Shown here piece after piece: positions 16,733 through 26,783 of a DNA stretch of 64,000 bases. The notes beneath the pieces were generated by a model that did not search any database, was not told the DNA's origin, and was given only the letters and a program-made list of their open reading frames with translations. The position numbers were made by a program, and so were the translations under genes. The DNA lies in assembly GCA_013911885.1 (NCBI GenBank), contig JACESI010000012.1, positions 1-64,000 of the forward strand, given 5' to 3'. The DNA is from Hyphomicrobiales bacterium (GTDB taxonomy: Bacteria > Pseudomonadota > Alphaproteobacteria > Rhizobiales > JACESI01). Numbering within the stretch: the stretch's first letter is position 1; every line of letters begins with the position of its first letter.

Positions 16733-18151
16733 ATGAATGCAGATCGAAAAACCCGGCGCTCCTTTCTGGCCGTGGCTACCGCACGCCTGACCCTGACGGG
16801 TCTCGCGACGCTAGCGCTCGCAACAACAATCGCCGGCATGATATCCGGCGCTTCTGCTGAACCTCTCGTGCTTGAGAAGGACGAGCTGAAACTCGGCTTC
16901 ATCAAGCTTACCGATATGGCACCGCTCGCCATCGCCTATGAAAAGGGTTTCTTCGAGGACGAAGGTCTTTTTGTCACCCTGGAACCGCAGGCAAACTGGA
17001 AGGTGCTGCTTGATCGCGTCATCACGGGCGAACTTGACGGCGCGCATATGCTGGCCGGCCAGCCGCTTGCTGCCACCATAGGCTATGGCACAAAGGCGCA
17101 TATCGTCACGCCGTTTTCGATGGATCTGAACGGCAATGGCATCACGGTTTCGAATGATATCTGGGCGATGATGAAGCCTAACATTCCCGTTGGTGCCGAC
17201 GGCAAACCGCAGCATCCGATCTCGGCATCGGTATTGAAGCCGATCATCGAAAAGCTGAAAGGCGAGGGCAAGCCCTTCAAAATGGGCATGGTCTTCCCGG
17301 TTTCGACGCACAACTATGAATTGCGCTACTGGCTGGCGGCGGGTGGCGTGCATCCGGGATTTTATTCCCCGAGCGATGTTTCGGGACAGATCAAAGCGGA
17401 CGCCCTTCTCTCGGTGACACCGCCGCCGCAGATGCCCTCGACCCTCGAGGCAGGGACCATCCATGGCTATTCCGTCGGAGAGCCATGGAATCAGGCAGCC
17501 GTGTTCAAAGGCATCGGCGTTCCGGTCATCACCGATTACCAGATCTGGAAAAACAATCCGGAAAAAGTGTTCGGTCTGACAAAAAGATTCACCGAGGAAA
17601 ACCCGAACACGACGCTTGCCGTCACCAAGGCCCTGATCCGCGCGGCGAAATGGCTTGATGAGAACAACAACGCGAACCGGCTTGAGGCGGTCGAAATTCT
17701 CGCCCGCCCGGAATATGTCGGGGCGGACGTCGAAGTGATTGCAAACTCCATGACTGGAACATTCGAATTTGAGAAAGGCGATAAGCGTGAAATCCCTGAT
17801 TTCAATGTGTTTTTTCGCTACAATGCGACCTATCCCTTCTATTCCGATGCGATCTGGTATCTGACCCAGATGCGCCGCTGGGGACAGATTGCCGAGCCAA
17901 AGCCCGATGACTGGTATGACGAGATCGCAAAATCGGTCTACCAGCCGGACATCTATCTCAAGGCCGCGCGGCTTCTGGTTGATGAGGGCCATGCCGCAGA
18001 GACGGATTTCCCATGGACCAGCGATGGCTACAAGGACCCGACGCCTGCCGCGGATGTGATCGACGGCATCGGCTATGACGGGCGGAAGCCGAACGACTAT
18101 CTCAACCAGATGCTGATCGGCCTCAAAGGCAAAGACATCATCGGCGGCTGA
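16733..18151 (+). CDS. nrtA: NrtA: periplasmic nitrate-binding protein of ABC importer
   Basis: This 472-residue substrate-binding protein belongs to the NrtA/CmpA family. The start chosen is [12 protein letters not shown], with GGAG 6 bp upstream; two ATGs 6 and 12 bp earlier are in frame. The signal peptide has a twin-arginine-like start ([17 protein letters not shown]), with cleavage likely after ASA-E. The mature domain contains [28 protein letters not shown] and [10 protein letters not shown]. It is the first gene of the operon behind the ANTAR-controlled leader and delivers nitrate (possibly nitrite) to NrtB. Confidence 0.93.
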   Translation: MNADRKTRRSFLAVATARLTLTGLATLALATTIAGMISGASAEPLVLEKDELKLGFIKLTDMAPLAIAYEKGFFEDEGLFVTLEPQANWKVLLDRVITGELDGAHMLAGQPLAATIGYGTKAHIVTPFSMDLNGNGITVSNDIWAMMKPNIPVGADGKPQHPISASVLKPIIEKLKGEGKPFKMGMVFPVSTHNYELRYWLAAGGVHPGFYSPSDVSGQIKADALLSVTPPPQMPSTLEAGTIHGYSVGEPWNQAAVFKGIGVPVITDYQIWKNNPEKVFGLTKRFTEENPNTTLAVTKALIRAAKWLDENNNANRLEAVEILARPEYVGADVEVIANSMTGTFEFEKGDKREIPDFNVFFRYNATYPFYSDAIWYLTQMRRWGQIAEPKPDDWYDEIAKSVYQPDIYLKAARLLVDEGHAAETDFPWTSDGYKDPTPAADVIDGIGYDGRKPNDYLNQMLIGLKGKDIIGG

Positions 18152-18234
18152 TGCCTGCACCAGCAACAGGGCAGGGCGTAATTGACCCTGCCCCGATCAT
18201 CAATGATCTCAATCCCTTTCAGGAAAAGTGACAC

Positions 18235-19311
18235 ATGGCACACATGACGGATACAGCGCCTGTAGCCCGCCCGAACGGGCGGGCACGGATTTTCGCCGCG
18301 ATCAACCGGACGAGCGGGTGGCTAGATGCGCTTGGCTTCTCCTGGCTCGTGCCGATGCTGAAAATCGCCGCAGGCGACAGCCCGCGCGAGCAATTGCACG
18401 AGCTCAAGCGCGTCCTCATCATTCCGATGCTGGGCATTCTCGCGTTCCTTCTCGCGTGGGGCGTGCTGGCGCCGAAAGTTCAGACCTCGCTTGGCGCGGT
18501 GCCCGGCCCGGTCGCGGTCTGGGAGCAGGCGGTCGGTCTGTGGGCTGATCACCTGCGCGAGCGCGAGAAATCCGATGCGTTCTATCAGCGCCAGACTGAG
18601 CGCAATGAGAAACTGATCGCAGAAGGCAAGCAGGACAGCGTCAAATGGCGCACCTATACTGGCAAGCCGACATTTGTCGACCAGATATTCACCTCGCTTC
18701 TGACTGTCGGCCTCGGTTTCCTGATTGCGACACTGATTGCCGTGCCAATTGGTATTGCTTCCGGCCTTTCTCGAAATTTCAGCGGCGCCATCAATCCGCT
18801 GATCCAGATTTTCAAACCGGTCTCGCCACTCGCCTGGTTGCCGATCGTGACCATGATCATTTCTGCCACTTATGCGTCGCCTTTCGAGTGGCTTCCGAAA
18901 TCGCTTTTGATCTCGGCGGTGACGGTGACGCTGTGTTCGATGTGGCCGACCCTGATCAACACCGCGCTCGGTGTTGCCTCGGTCGACCGGGATCTCATGA
19001 ATGTTGGTCTGGTCCTGCAACTGCCGACCCGCAAGACGATCACCAAAGTGGTGCTGCCTTCGGCGCTGCCGCTCATTTTCACGGGGCTGCGTCTCTCGCT
19101 CGGCGTGGGCTGGATGGTGCTGATTGCCGCTGAAATGCTGGCGCAGAATCCGGGTCTTGGGAAATTCGTCTGGGACGAATTCCAGAACGGCTCCTCCCAG
19201 TCGCTTGCAAAAATCATGGTGGCGGTGCTCACCATCGGTGTCATCGGCTTCATGCTTGACCGGGTGATGTTCGCCCTTCAGCGCGTCTTCACATTCTCCG
19301 CGAGCCGCTGA
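18235..19311 (+). CDS. nrtB: NrtB: nitrate ABC transporter permease
   Basis: This 358-residue inner-membrane permease has an N-terminal cytoplasmic part, one anchor near residues 62-80 (LIIPMLGILAFLLAWGVLAP), a polar periplasmic stretch (about 100-140), then the core of five or more helices. The coupling loop is VDRDLMNVGLVLQLPTRKTI followed by VLPSALPLIFTGLRL. It lies between the binding protein and the fused ATPase. An ATG 9 bp in could also initiate. The long pre-core segment is typical of the NrtB family. Confidence 0.92.
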   Translation: MAHMTDTAPVARPNGRARIFAAINRTSGWLDALGFSWLVPMLKIAAGDSPREQLHELKRVLIIPMLGILAFLLAWGVLAPKVQTSLGAVPGPVAVWEQAVGLWADHLREREKSDAFYQRQTERNEKLIAEGKQDSVKWRTYTGKPTFVDQIFTSLLTVGLGFLIATLIAVPIGIASGLSRNFSGAINPLIQIFKPVSPLAWLPIVTMIISATYASPFEWLPKSLLISAVTVTLCSMWPTLINTALGVASVDRDLMNVGLVLQLPTRKTITKVVLPSALPLIFTGLRLSLGVGWMVLIAAEMLAQNPGLGKFVWDEFQNGSSQSLAKIMVAVLTIGVIGFMLDRVMFALQRVFTFSASR

Positions 19312-19331
19312 CGAAAGACAGGAACAGAACC

Positions 19332-21089
19332 ATGACTTATCTCGAAATCAGCGGACTTTCCAAATCCTATGGCGAAGGCGTGCGGCGCACGGATGTGCTC
19401 AAGAACATAAATCTCAAGGTCAGGGAGGGTGAATTTGTCGCGATAGTCGGCTTTTCAGGTTCCGGCAAGACCACGCTCATCGCGGCCCTTGCGGGGCTGA
19501 TCAGGCCGGATCTTGGTGCCGTGATTTTCAAAGGCACCGAGATTGTCGGCCCGGGACCGGAGCGCGGGGTTGTCTTCCAGTCCTATTCGCTGATGCCCTG
19601 GCTCTCTGTCGCGGGCAATGTGGCGCTTGCCGTGGACAGTGTCTTTGCAAAAAAGCCGAAGGCGGAGCGGGCGAACATCGTCTCCAAATATATCGACATG
19701 GTCGGCCTGTCCCATGCGCGTGATCGCAAACCGGCTGAGCTTTCCGGCGGCATGCGCCAGCGTGTTGCGGTGGCGCGCGCCCTTGCCATGCAGCCCGAAG
19801 TGCTGCTTCTGGACGAGCCGCTGTCGGCCCTCGATGCTTTGACAAGGGCAAAACTTCAGGACGAACTTGCCGCGATCTGCGATCAGGAGAAGAAGACCAT
19901 CGTCCTCATCACCAACGATGTCGACGAAGCCATTCTCCTTGCCGACCGCATCATTCCGTTGACACCGGGGCCGAACGCCACGCTCGGGCCTGAATTCAAG
20001 GTCAACATTACCCGCCCCCGCGACCGTGCGGACATGAATTCGGATGTCGATTTCATCCGCCTGCGCGCGGAGATCACGAGCTTTCTGATGGATGCAGGCG
20101 CTGAGCGCGGCGCCGATGTGGAACGGGAGATTGTGCTTCCGGACCTCGCACCGATCAGCCTTATCAGAGAAAGACTTCCGAAAGCCTATCGGCAGGCGGC
20201 CGAGACGACCCGTGTTGACCGCTTTCTTGAATTTTCGCAGTTGAAGAAGGTCTATCCGACGCCGAAAGGGCCGCTCACGGTTGTCGATGGTTTTGACTTG
20301 CGGATGCAGAAAGGCGAATTCATCACCCTGATCGGCCATTCAGGCTGCGGAAAATCGACTGTTCTTTCTATGGTCGCCGGCCTTAATGCGATCAGCGAAG
20401 GTGCAATCATTCTTGATGGCAAACACATCACGCAGGCCGGGCCAGACCGCGCCGTCGTGTTTCAGGCCCCCTCGCTGATGCCCTGGCTCACGGCCTATGA
20501 GAATGTCGCCCTCGGCGTCGACCGGGTCTATCCCCAGGCAAGCGAAGCCGAGCGCAAGGATGTCGTTGAATATTACCTGCAACGCGTCGGTCTCATAGAG
20601 GCGATGCACCGCTCGGCCGCTGACCTCTCAAACGGCATGAAACAGCGTGTCGGCATCGCCCGCGCCTTCGCGCTTTCGCCGAAACTGCTTCTCCTCGATG
20701 AGCCGTTCGGCATGCTCGACAGCCTGACGCGGTGGGAATTGCAGGATGTTTTGATGGATGTCTGGAAACGCACCAAGGTCACGGCCATCTGCGTCACCCA
20801 TGATGTCGATGAGGCGATATTGCTCGCTGACCGGGTGGTGATGATGTCGAACGGCCCGAGGGCGAAGATCGGCAATATCATGGATGTTCAATTGCCGCGC
20901 CCGCGTTCGCGCAAGCAACTTCTCGATCACATCGACTACTACGCCTATCGCGAGGAATTGCTTGAATTCCTCGAAGCCTATGAGGGCGGTGCAAATCCGA
21001 GCTTCGATCAATTGCAATCGATTTCCGAAAAGCGTGCGCTGCGGATTGCTCAGCAAAAAGCCTCTCTTTCCTTAGCCGCAGCGGAGTAA
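19332..21089 (+). CDS. NrtCD: tandem fused ATPase subunits of the nitrate importer
   Basis: 585 residues containing two complete ABC ATPase domains in one chain. Domain 1 (about 1-240) has GFSGSGKTT, signature LSGGMRQRVAVARAL and LLLDEPLSALD. Domain 2 (about 295-540) has GHSGCGKST, signature LSNGMKQRVGIARAF and LLLDEPFGMLD. Cyanobacterial importers use separate NrtC and NrtD, NrtC carrying an NrtA-like regulatory domain; here that domain is absent and both ATPases are fused. One chain could supply both sites for NrtB. An acidic tail (540-585) follows domain 2. Confidence 0.9.
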   Translation: MTYLEISGLSKSYGEGVRRTDVLKNINLKVREGEFVAIVGFSGSGKTTLIAALAGLIRPDLGAVIFKGTEIVGPGPERGVVFQSYSLMPWLSVAGNVALAVDSVFAKKPKAERANIVSKYIDMVGLSHARDRKPAELSGGMRQRVAVARALAMQPEVLLLDEPLSALDALTRAKLQDELAAICDQEKKTIVLITNDVDEAILLADRIIPLTPGPNATLGPEFKVNITRPRDRADMNSDVDFIRLRAEITSFLMDAGAERGADVEREIVLPDLAPISLIRERLPKAYRQAAETTRVDRFLEFSQLKKVYPTPKGPLTVVDGFDLRMQKGEFITLIGHSGCGKSTVLSMVAGLNAISEGAIILDGKHITQAGPDRAVVFQAPSLMPWLTAYENVALGVDRVYPQASEAERKDVVEYYLQRVGLIEAMHRSAADLSNGMKQRVGIARAFALSPKLLLLDEPFGMLDSLTRWELQDVLMDVWKRTKVTAICVTHDVDEAILLADRVVMMSNGPRAKIGNIMDVQLPRPRSRKQLLDHIDYYAYREELLEFLEAYEGGANPSFDQLQSISEKRALRIAQQKASLSLAAAE

Positions 21090-21092
21090 ACC

Positions 21093-23549
21093 ATGCGCGA
21101 AAAAAAGAAACTTGTCGTGGTCGGCAACGGCATGGCGCCGGGGCGCATGCTGGAACACCTGTTCGAAACCCATGCGGACCTTTATGACGTCACAATTTTT
21201 AATGCCGAGCCGCGCGTCAATTACAATCGGCTGATGCTCTCACCGGTACTGTCGGGTGAAAAGACCTATCAGGACATCATCACCCATGACGATGATTGGT
21301 ATGCGCGCCACGGCGTGACGCTGCACAAAGCCTGCCGCATCGCCGCCATCGACCCATCGGCGAAAACCATCAGAGCGGAAAACGGTCTCCGCGTAAGCTA
21401 TGACAAGCTCGTCATCGCGACGGGCTCAAATCCGTTCATCGTTCCGATACCGGGCCATGATCTTGAAGGCGTACTCACCTATCGCGATCTTGATGATGTC
21501 GAGCGCATGGTCGACGTCGCGAAGGCCAAGGGCAGGGCGGTGGTGATCGGCGGCGGTCTTCTCGGCCTCGAAGCGGCTGCTGGTCTCAGGATGCAGGGCA
21601 TGGATGTGACCGTGCTCCACTTGATGGACACATTGATGGAGCGCCAGCTCGACCCCGCGGCAGGCTATCTCCTGAAAAAGGCCTTCACGGATCTGGGTAT
21701 CGACGTCATCACCAAGGCCAACACAAAGGAAATTCTGGGTGCAGACGGCAGGGTCGTCGGCGTTCAGCTCGAAGACGGCACCCGGATCGATGCCTGCATG
21801 GTGGTGATGGCGGTCGGCATCCGTCCGTCTTCGACGCTTGCAAGGGACGCCGGATTGGCGGTCAATCGCGGTATCGTCGTCGCGGATACGATGATGACGA
21901 GTGATCCTGATATTTTCGCGCTCGGCGAGTGCGCCGAACATCGCGGCATGTGCTATGGCCTCGTTGCGCCCTTGTACGAGATGGCCAAAGTCATTGCCCG
22001 GCAACTGACCGGTGACACGGCGGCGACCTATGAAGGGTCCGTCACAGCCACCAAACTGAAGGTGACGGGCATTGATCTTTATTCGGCGGGCGACTTCGCC
22101 GAAGGCGACGACCGTGAGGAGGTCGTGCTGCGCGATGCTTCCGCCGGGATCTATAAGCGGTTGGTTCTGAAGCATAACCGGATCATCGGGGCGGTTATGT
22201 ATGGTGACACGGCAGACGGGCCTTGGTTCTTCGACATGCTGAAGAAGGGCACCGACGTTTCGGCGATGCGTGACACGCTCATTTTCGGGCAGGCCTATCA
22301 GGGGGGAGCCGCGCTGGACCCTACGGCGGCCGTTGCAGCCTTGCCGGATGATTCTGAAATCTGCGGCTGTAACGGCATATGTAAAGGCGTGATCACCGGC
22401 GCGATCACCCAAAAGGGACTGACCTCGCTCGACGGGGTCCGGGCCCACACCAAGGCGTCCGCCTCCTGCGGAACCTGCACGGGCCTTGTCGAGCAATTGC
22501 TGAGCCTCACACTTGGCGATGCGTACAACCCGGCGGCGGTGACCGCAATCTGTGCCTGCACCGAGCTTGGTCACGATGATGTGCGCCGCCTCATCAAGGC
22601 AAAGGCCTTGAAATCCATTCCGGCGGTGATGCAGGAACTGCAATGGAAGACATCATGCGGCTGCGCGAAATGTCGTCCGGCGCTGAATTATTACCTCGTC
22701 TGCGACTGGCCGGACGAGTATGCCGACGATTATCAATCCCGCTTCATCAACGAGCGCGTTCACGCCAATATCCAGAAGGATGGGACCTATTCCGTCGTGC
22801 CGCGTATGTGGGGAGGCATGACATCATCCAAGGAACTGCGCGCCATCGCGGACGTGGTGGACAAGTTCAGCATTCCGGCCGTCAAGGTAACCGGCGGTCA
22901 GCGCATTGATATGCTGGGTATCCGCAAGGAAGACCTCCCGGCGGTGTGGTCGGACCTTGGCAAGGCCGGGTTTGTCTCGGGTCAGGCCTATGCCAAAGGC
23001 CTGCGTACGGTCAAAACCTGCGTCGGAACCGACTGGTGCCGTTTCGGCACGCAGGATTCGACCGGGCTTGGCATTCGGATCGAGAAATTCATGTGGGGCT
23101 CGTGGACGCCGGCCAAGGTCAAGATGGCGGTCTCCGGCTGCCCGCGCAATTGCGCGGAGGCCACCTGCAAGGATGTCGGCATCATCTGCGTTGATTCCGG
23201 TTTCGAGATCCATTTTGCCGGTGCAGCCGGTCTCGACATCAAGGGAACGGAAATACTCGGCCTGGTCAAAACCGAGGATGAGGCGCTCGAGCATATCGTT
23301 GCGCTGACGCAAATGTATCGTGAGCAAGGCCGCTATCTCGAGCGCATCTATAAATGGGCGAAACGCATCGGCTATGACGAAGTTCGCCGCCAGATCATGG
23401 ACGATGCTGGCAAGCGACAGGCCTATTACGAACGCTTCGTCTTTTCCCAGAAATTCGCTCAGGTCGACCCGTGGAGCGAACGTGTGTCCGGAAAGGACAA
23501 GCACGAATTCAATCCTATGGCGACCCTTACCCTGGAGGCTGCGGAATGA
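21093..23549 (+). CDS. nirB: NirB: assimilatory NAD(P)H-nitrite reductase large subunit
   Basis: This 818-residue enzyme reduces nitrite to ammonium using NAD(P)H, FAD, Fe-S clusters and siroheme. The N-terminal half is an FAD/NAD oxidoreductase (VVGNGMAPGRMLEHL, VIGGGLLGLEAAAGL). Two BFD-like cysteine regions follow (CGCNGICKGVITGAI near 425, ICACTELGHDDV near 485). The C-terminal half has the siroheme/4Fe-4S ligands TCVGTDWCRFG and SGCPRNCAEATCKD. Length is close to typical NirB. It overlaps nirD by 4 bp and follows the transporter genes by 3 bp. Confidence 0.95.
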   Translation: MREKKKLVVVGNGMAPGRMLEHLFETHADLYDVTIFNAEPRVNYNRLMLSPVLSGEKTYQDIITHDDDWYARHGVTLHKACRIAAIDPSAKTIRAENGLRVSYDKLVIATGSNPFIVPIPGHDLEGVLTYRDLDDVERMVDVAKAKGRAVVIGGGLLGLEAAAGLRMQGMDVTVLHLMDTLMERQLDPAAGYLLKKAFTDLGIDVITKANTKEILGADGRVVGVQLEDGTRIDACMVVMAVGIRPSSTLARDAGLAVNRGIVVADTMMTSDPDIFALGECAEHRGMCYGLVAPLYEMAKVIARQLTGDTAATYEGSVTATKLKVTGIDLYSAGDFAEGDDREEVVLRDASAGIYKRLVLKHNRIIGAVMYGDTADGPWFFDMLKKGTDVSAMRDTLIFGQAYQGGAALDPTAAVAALPDDSEICGCNGICKGVITGAITQKGLTSLDGVRAHTKASASCGTCTGLVEQLLSLTLGDAYNPAAVTAICACTELGHDDVRRLIKAKALKSIPAVMQELQWKTSCGCAKCRPALNYYLVCDWPDEYADDYQSRFINERVHANIQKDGTYSVVPRMWGGMTSSKELRAIADVVDKFSIPAVKVTGGQRIDMLGIRKEDLPAVWSDLGKAGFVSGQAYAKGLRTVKTCVGTDWCRFGTQDSTGLGIRIEKFMWGSWTPAKVKMAVSGCPRNCAEATCKDVGIICVDSGFEIHFAGAAGLDIKGTEILGLVKTEDEALEHIVALTQMYREQGRYLERIYKWAKRIGYDEVRRQIMDDAGKRQAYYERFVFSQKFAQVDPWSERVSGKDKHEFNPMATLTLEAAE

Positions 23550-23896
23550 ACGCTTTCACAAAGACCTGGCTGAGCATCGGCACATTGAGCGATATTCCGC
23601 TCCGTGGGGCGCGTTGCGTGAAACACGGCGATCTCACGATCGCCATCTTTCGCACCACCGACAATCAGATCTACGCACTGGAAGACAGATGCCCGCATCG
23701 CAACGGCCCTCTCAGCCAGGGCATCGTGCATGATGGCTGCGTAACCTGCCCTCTGCACAATTGGGTGATTTCGCTCGAAACCGGCAAGGCCGCAGGCGCG
23801 GATGAAGGGGCGACCAGAACATTTCCGGTGAAGCTCGACGGCACCATCATCCTGCTTGGTATCGGCCTTGCTGCCGATGCTGAAAGCGGCCGCTGA
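23546..23896 (+). CDS. nirD: NirD: nitrite reductase small subunit (Rieske-like)
   Basis: This 116-residue small subunit starts at ATG overlapping the nirB stop (ATGA), behind CTGGAGG. It contains CPHRNGPLSQG and CPLHNWVISLETG, so it carries Cys-x-His and Cys-x2-His Rieske ligands; many NirD proteins have lost theirs, which makes this the ligand-retaining type. It should bind NirB and support its electron transfer. nasA starts 3 bp after its stop. Confidence 0.93.
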   Translation: MNAFTKTWLSIGTLSDIPLRGARCVKHGDLTIAIFRTTDNQIYALEDRCPHRNGPLSQGIVHDGCVTCPLHNWVISLETGKAAGADEGATRTFPVKLDGTIILLGIGLAADAESGR

Positions 23897-23899
23897 ACC

Positions 23900-26569
23900 A
23901 TGCGGGCCACGGCCAGAACCACGTGCCCCTATTGCGGTGTTGGCTGCGGCGTTCTCGCAACACTTGAGGCGGACGGTCAGGTCGCGATAAAGGGCGATCC
24001 CGAGCATCCGGCAAATTTCGGTCGCCTCTGCTCGAAAGGCTCTGCCCTCGGCGAAACCGTCGGACTGGAAGGCCGGCTGCTCTTTCCCGAAGTGGGCGGC
24101 CGCAAGACCGAATGGAACGAAGCGCTCGATTTGATCGCCCAAACCTTCGCCCGCACTCTTGCGGAGCACGGGCCGGACAGCGTGGCCTTTTATGTCTCCG
24201 GCCAGACCCTGACCGAGGATTATTATGTTGCCAACAAGCTGATGAAAGGCTTCATCGGTTCGGGCAATATCGATACCAATTCCCGACTTTGCATGGCCTC
24301 GTCGGTCGCGGGCCACCGCCGCGCCTTCGGGTCTGACACGGTGCCGGGCAGCTATGAAGACCTTGAATGCGCCGATGTGATCGTTCTTGTCGGCTCGAAC
24401 CTGATCTGGTGCCATCCGGTGCTCTATCAGCGCATCGCCGCCGCGAAGGCGGCGCGGCCGGACATGCGGGTGGTGCTGATCGATCCGCGACGCACCCGGA
24501 CCGCCGATCTGGCCGATCTGCATCTGGCGCTGGAGCCTGACAGCGACGCTGCTCTATTCAATGGGCTTTTATACTGGATCGCGGAGCACGGGCTTGTCGT
24601 GCCGGAATGGGTCTCCGCCCACACCGCGGGTTTCGAAGTGGCCCTCGGTCAAGCCGACGGATGGAACCCGGATGCAGTTTCACGGGCGACCGGTCTAAGC
24701 GTTCAGGCGATCGAGGAATTCTATCAGCTCTGGTGCGGAAACGAAAAGGTCGTCACCGCCTATAGCCAGGGTGTCAACCAGTCTCAGGTCGGCACAGACA
24801 AGGTGAATGCGATCCTCAATTGCCATCTCGCCACCGCGCGGATCGGCAGGCCGGGAATGGGGCCGTTTTCATTGACAGGGCAACCCAATGCCATGGGAGG
24901 GCGGGAAGTCGGCGGCATGGCCAATACGCTCGCGGCGCATCTCGATATCGAAAATGCCGCGCACCGCGACTGCCTCAAACGCTTCTGGAAATCACCCCAT
25001 ATGGTGCAAGAGGCCGGATTGAAAGCTGTCGACATGTTTCGCGCCGTCGGCGATGGTCGCATCAAGGCGCTCTGGATCATGGCGACCAATCCGGTTGTCT
25101 CGATGCCGGATGCCGATGATGTGGAAGATGCGATCCGCAACTGCCCGTTCGTGGTCGTGTCCGATGTGATGGCCAATACCGACACGGCACGCCATGCGCA
25201 TGTCAAGCTGCCGTCGCTTGCCTGGGGCGAAAAAGACGGAACCGTGACGAATTCCGAACGCCGGATTTCGCGTCAGCGCGCCTTTCTCGCACCGCCCGGC
25301 GAGGCGCGCGCCGACTGGTGGCAAATGGCGGAGGTCGCCCGCCGCATGGGCTTTGAAGAGGCTTTCGCATGGCAGGATGCGGGGGAGATCTTCACTGAAT
25401 ATGCAGCATTGACGGCTTTTGAAAACAAAGGCGCTCGCGATCTTGATCTTTCCGCCTGTGTGACGCTCACAAAGGCTGAGTATGACGCGCTTGCGCCGTT
25501 TCAGTGGCCCCAGACCGGCACCGGGATCACGAGAGGGACCAGTCGCTTTTTTGCTGATGGCCGGTTTTTTACAACAGATCAAAAGGCTCGGTTCATTCCC
25601 GTGACGCCGCCGCAAAAGCGGCTGCAAGGCGTGGCGTCCCTGGCGCCGCTTTTCCGGCTTAATACGGGGCGTGTCCGCGATCACTGGCACACCATGACGC
25701 GGACAGCAAAAAGCGCGCGGCTTTCCAGCCATTTTGCCGAACCCTACTGCGAAATCCATCCCGATGATGCGGCAAGACTGGGTATCGCCCCTGCCGATCT
25801 CGTCAGGCTGAGTGCGGGTCACGCCATGATCGTCGTGCGCGCGCTTCTGAGTGATGCGCAATTGCCGGGCAATGTCTTCGTGCCGATCCACTGGACGGAC
25901 CAGACGGCCTCCTCAGCCCGTGTCGACCGGCTGGTGGTGGGTCGAACCGATCCATTCTCCGGTCAGCCCGCGAGCAAAGGTGCCTCTGTTACGGTCGAGC
26001 GCGCAAGGTTTGCCTGTCATGGATTTGCCGTGACACGGGCCCGGCCGCAGACATCGGGTCTCGATTACTGGGCGCTCGCCATTGCCGAAGAGGGCTGGCG
26101 GCTTGAATTTGCCTGCACGGATTTACCGTCTGATCATGCGGCGTTGCTCGCCGCCATTCTTGGGGTCAGGGGCGATGAAACAACCTTGTCCGCCGAGGAC
26201 CGCAAACGCGGATCCCTGCGACTTGCCCGATTTGACGGTGCGCGTCTTGAAGGCGGCGCCTGGCTCTCGACTAATCCGGTGGACGTGTCGCGAAGCTGGG
26301 CGAGCGAACAGCTTCAGGCGCACTTTGAGACGGCGTCCGATCGCTGGCGTATCCTTGCAGGCCGACCGGCCGGTGATAGGCCGGACAAGGGCGCGATTGT
26401 CTGTTCCTGCATGAGTATCGGCGTCAACGACATTGCCACCGCAGTCCTCAACGGCTGCCATTCTGTTGAATCTGTCGGTTCGGCAACACGCGCTGGAACG
26501 AATTGCGGCTCCTGTCAGGCGGAAATCCGGGAGATTATCCTCGCCCACCATCGGATCGCCGCTGAATAA
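23900..26569 (+). CDS. nasA: NasA: assimilatory nitrate reductase catalytic subunit
   Basis: This 889-residue cytoplasmic molybdopterin enzyme reduces nitrate to nitrite. The N-terminal 4Fe-4S motif is CPYCGVGCGVLA with the fourth cysteine in GRLCSKG. Molybdopterin segments include YVSGQTLTEDYYVANK, NSRLCMASSVAG, GPFSLTGQPNAMGGREVGG and VTNSERRISRQR. A C-terminal BFD-like 2Fe-2S domain (CSCMSIGVNDI near 835, GTNCGSCQAE near 870) is fused, as in NAD(P)H- or ferredoxin-linked NasA proteins, so electrons may enter here without a separate NasB in the window. It is the last gene of the nrt-nir-nas operon. Confidence 0.94.
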   Translation: MRATARTTCPYCGVGCGVLATLEADGQVAIKGDPEHPANFGRLCSKGSALGETVGLEGRLLFPEVGGRKTEWNEALDLIAQTFARTLAEHGPDSVAFYVSGQTLTEDYYVANKLMKGFIGSGNIDTNSRLCMASSVAGHRRAFGSDTVPGSYEDLECADVIVLVGSNLIWCHPVLYQRIAAAKAARPDMRVVLIDPRRTRTADLADLHLALEPDSDAALFNGLLYWIAEHGLVVPEWVSAHTAGFEVALGQADGWNPDAVSRATGLSVQAIEEFYQLWCGNEKVVTAYSQGVNQSQVGTDKVNAILNCHLATARIGRPGMGPFSLTGQPNAMGGREVGGMANTLAAHLDIENAAHRDCLKRFWKSPHMVQEAGLKAVDMFRAVGDGRIKALWIMATNPVVSMPDADDVEDAIRNCPFVVVSDVMANTDTARHAHVKLPSLAWGEKDGTVTNSERRISRQRAFLAPPGEARADWWQMAEVARRMGFEEAFAWQDAGEIFTEYAALTAFENKGARDLDLSACVTLTKAEYDALAPFQWPQTGTGITRGTSRFFADGRFFTTDQKARFIPVTPPQKRLQGVASLAPLFRLNTGRVRDHWHTMTRTAKSARLSSHFAEPYCEIHPDDAARLGIAPADLVRLSAGHAMIVVRALLSDAQLPGNVFVPIHWTDQTASSARVDRLVVGRTDPFSGQPASKGASVTVERARFACHGFAVTRARPQTSGLDYWALAIAEEGWRLEFACTDLPSDHAALLAAILGVRGDETTLSAEDRKRGSLRLARFDGARLEGGAWLSTNPVDVSRSWASEQLQAHFETASDRWRILAGRPAGDRPDKGAIVCSCMSIGVNDIATAVLNGCHSVESVGSATRAGTNCGSCQAEIREIILAHHRIAAE

Positions 26570-26783
26570 GCAAAACCGCACTTGTTGAATGCGCCGGGAG
26601 AAGGCGTGATTACCGGCCGGGTTCAGCGACAAGCGCCGCGCTGTGCGCCTTCCGGCTGACAGCCTGAGGCGGTGATTTTCTCATCCGTCATCCTGTTTTC
26701 AACATGAAAAGGCGCTTGCCGCTTGCAGGCAGAGCGCATGGTGCTATCAGACTGGGCTGACAGGCTTAGAAGGGGAGGCGTGC

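Noticed and set aside
16811..18166. Open frame of 451 codons antisense to nrtA
   Set aside because: It fully overlaps a clear nrtA gene and shows no domain or start signal.
26570..26783. Small minus-strand frame between nasA and the GGCT-like gene
   Set aside because: The protein has unusual Cys/Gly/Arg content, overlaps the upstream region of the GGCT-like gene and resembles no family.
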